From contig SZWC01009409.1 of NCBI GenBank assembly GCA_023375785.1, positions 43,911 through 107,910 on the forward strand: DNA of 64,000 bases. Direction: 5' to 3'. This document shows positions 61,501 to 64,000 of this stretch, one piece after another. Positions within the stretch are counted from its first letter, which is position 1. The number at the start of each line of letters is the position of its first letter. This DNA is from Penium margaritaceum (Eukaryota; Streptophyta; Zygnematophyceae; Desmidiales; Peniaceae). The notes beneath the pieces are model-generated. The model did not search any database. It saw nothing but the letters and a program-made list of their open reading frames with translations, and was not told where the DNA came from. A program made the position numbers and the translations under genes.

Positions 61501-63882
61501 TATTGAAGTTCTTTGTCCTTTCTAGTCAATACATATGCTTCCCAAACCATTGTCTGTCCCTCTGACCATCTGGGACTGGCGTTATGAGTTGTCAATGTTG
61601 ACAAGACATAGTGAAACTCTTTTTATGGTATTCAAAGACACAATAATATTTTGGTTCGTCATTGTGCATGGTAGCCATACCGTGCCACCAGTTATCGAAG
61701 GTCTTTGTACTTGCTAGTCGATACCAAGTATTCCCAAACCATTGTTTCCCCCGTGACCATTTGTGACAAGTATTATGAGTTGTCAACGTTGACCACAGAC
61801 GGCGGATTTTTCTCGTCAAAGGCAGTACATATGCCTACTTTGGTCGGTGATTGTGCATGGTAGGCACACCGTGCTACTACTGACTGAAGGTCATTGTACT
61901 GGTAGTTGAGAACCGATATTCTCATAGCATTGTTTCATCTTCTTACCGTTTGTGACTCGTGTTATGGTTGGTCAACGTCGACCACCCATATTGAAATTAT
62001 GTTGTCATGATCAGTGACATGCCTAGTTTAGTTGTTTGGTGTGCATATTAGCCACACCATGCCACTACGTATTGAAGTTCTTTGTCCTTTCTAGTCAATA
62101 CATAGGCTTCCCAAATCATTTTCTCTCCCTCTGACCATTTGTGACTCGCGTTATGAGTTGTCAATGTTGACCACACATAGTGGACTTATTCGGTCGTAGT
62201 CAGTGACGTATGCATCCTTTGGTTGGTCACTGTGCACGCTAGCCATACCGTGCCACTGCTTGTTGAAGGTCTTTGTACTTCCTACTTGATAACTAGTGTT
62301 CCCAACCCATTGTTTTCCCCTCTGACCATTTGTGACTTGTGTTATGCGTTTTCAACGTTGCCCACATTAAGTGAAATTCTTTCGTCATGGTCAGTGACAT
62401 ATGCATACTTTGGGTGGTCACTATGCATTGAAGCCACATTGTGCCACTACATATTGAAGGTATTTGTACTTGCTATTAGATAACTAGTATTCACAAACCA
62501 TTACCTTCCACCCTGACCATTTGTGACGCGTGTTGTTAGTTGTCAGGTTTACCACACGTAGTGACATTATTTGGTCATGGTCAATGACATATGACTACTT
62601 TGGTTGGTCATCATGCATGGTCTCCACACCGTGTCACAACGTTTTGAAGCCCCTTGTGCTTGCTATGTGATACTTGATGTTCCCAAACCATTGTTTCCCC
62701 CTCTGACCATTTGTGACTCGTATTATGAGTTGTCAACGTTGACCCCACACAGCGGATTTCTTTGGTGAAAGGAAGTACATATGCCTACTCTGGTCGGTCA
62801 TTGTGCATGGTAGCCACACCGTGCTACTACTGACTGAAGGTCGTTCTACTTGGTAGTTGAGAACCGATGTTCCGATAGCATTGTTTCCTGTCCTGACCGT
62901 TTGTGACTCCTGTTATGGTTGGTCAGCGTTGACCACCCATATTGAACTTATGTGGTCATGATCAGTGACATATGCTTAGGTTGGTTGTTTGGTGTGCATA
63001 TTAGCCACACCGTCCCACTACGTATTGAAGTTCTTTGTCCTTTCTAGTCAATACATAGGCTTCCCAACCCATTCTCTCTCCCTCTGACCATTCGTGACTC
63101 GTGTTATGAGTTTTCAATGTTGACCACACATAGTGGACTTATTCGGTCGTAGTCAGTGACGTATGCATCCTTTGGTTGGTCACTGTGCACGCTAGCCATA
63201 CCGTGCCACTGCTTGTTGAAGGTCTTTGCACTTCCTAGTTGATAACTAGTGTTCCCAATCCATTGTTTTCCCCACTGACCATTTGTGCCTCGTGTTATGC
63301 GTTTTCAACGTTGACCACATGAAGTGAAATTATTTCGTCATGTTTAGTGACATATGCATACGTTGGTTGGTCACTGTGCATTGAAGCCACATTGTGTCAC
63401 TACATATTGAATATGTTTGTACTTTCTAGTAGATAACTAGTAGTCACAAACCATTACCTTCCACCCTGACCATTTGTGACTCCTGTTGTGAGTTGTCAAA
63501 GTTTGCCACACTTGGTGACATTATTTGGTCATGGTCAGTGACATATGCCTACTTTGGTTGGTCATCGTGCATGGTTTCCACACCGTGCCACAACGTATTG
63601 AAGCCCCTTGTGCTTGCTATGTGATTCGTGGTGTTCCCAAACCATTGTTTCCCACTCTGACCATTTGTGACTCGTATTATGAGTTGTCAACGTGGACCAC
63701 ACACATCGGATTTCTTTGGTCAAAGGCAGTAAACATGCCTATTTTGGTCGGTCATTGTGCATGGTAGCCATACTGCGCTACTACTGACTGAAGGTCATTG
63801 TACTTGGTAGTTGAGGACTGATATTCTCATAGCATTGTTTCCTCTCCCGACCGTTTGTGACTCATTTTATAATTGGTCAACG
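58548..63882 (+). repeat. Higher-order satellite array, terminal segment
   Basis: C landmarks at 59524, 61049, 62571 and 63525 give 1,525, 1,522 and 954 bp. The two ~1.52-kb units contain eight monomers, including a scar monomer in which an A start is fused to the insert-flanking sequence (near 60075 and 61600). The last monomer, type E, is cut by the telomere at 63882. No gene is seen. Confidence 0.9.
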
Positions 63883-64000
63883 TTTAGGGTTTAGGGTTTA
63901 GGGTTTAGGGTTTAGGGTTTAGGGTTTAGGGTTTAGGGTTTAGGGTTTAGGGTTTTAGGGTTTAGGGTTTAGGGTTTAGGGTTTAGGGTTTAGGGTTTAG
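63883..64000 (+). repeat. Telomere, (TTTAGGG)n
   Basis: Ten perfect TTTAGGG units, one TTTTAGGG variant (63953-63960), then five more units and a partial one reach the window edge. The G-rich strand reads 5' to 3' outward, so this is the right end of a chromosome. The array starts with no transition zone inside a satellite monomer. Confidence 0.98.

Noticed and set aside
21977-63882. Centromeric rather than subtelomeric satellite
   Set aside because: The array runs without a break into the telomere. A telocentric chromosome cannot be excluded, but nothing in the window requires it.

Overview
This window is the end of a eukaryotic chromosome. Its last 118 bases are the G-rich strand of a TTTAGGG telomere running 5' to 3' off the right edge. 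That repeat is the plant/green-algal type, but it also occurs in brown algae, oomycetes and some other protists. A hAT transposon with a spliceosomal intron and a Kozak-type start, a Copia-like LTR and a tRNA-derived SINE-like insert all fit a plant or algal nuclear genome. Lineage beyond that is not decidable from the sequence. I find no host gene. Almost everything is tandem repeat or mobile DNA.

Layout from left to right. 1-6409 is a degenerate 20-bp minisatellite with a 1,420-bp higher-order period. 6410-7087 is a 21-bp minisatellite. 7088-7504 holds two ~190-bp satellite monomers in reverse orientation. 7505-9612 is more 20-bp minisatellite, with a 10-bp repeat island at 8754-8873. 9613-11936 is diverged ~190-bp satellite in forward orientation. 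11937-15549 is a hAT transposon with perfect 13-bp terminal inverted repeats and an 8-bp target duplication; its transposase has one internal stop and a 168-base assembly gap. 15558-18103 is forward satellite and 18104-18753 is inverted satellite. 18754-19105 is a GCAATGCC-type minisatellite, and 19106-20581 is an unrecognised purine-rich stretch with diverged internal repeats. 20582-21198 is a probable minus-strand Copia LTR. 21199-21540 is inverted satellite and 21541-21976 is a small fold-back element.

From 21977 to 63882 the same ~191-bp satellite forms an ordered higher-order repeat. Five monomer types, here called A to E, give a 954-bp unit that alternates with a 763-bp four-monomer unit. 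The shorter unit was made by an E/A recombinant monomer. Six copies of a ~530-bp insert with a tRNA-like head are carried inside this array, and one of them runs into the 868-base gap. A block of 16 apparently identical 191-bp monomers lies at 40022-43077. The telomere begins inside an E monomer at 63883, beside the centre of a palindrome.

The parts do not form a pathway. The window records how a chromosome end grows: unequal exchange amplifies satellite blocks, transposons land in them and are amplified or decay with them, and the telomere caps a broken monomer. The only protein with a recognisable function is the hAT transposase.
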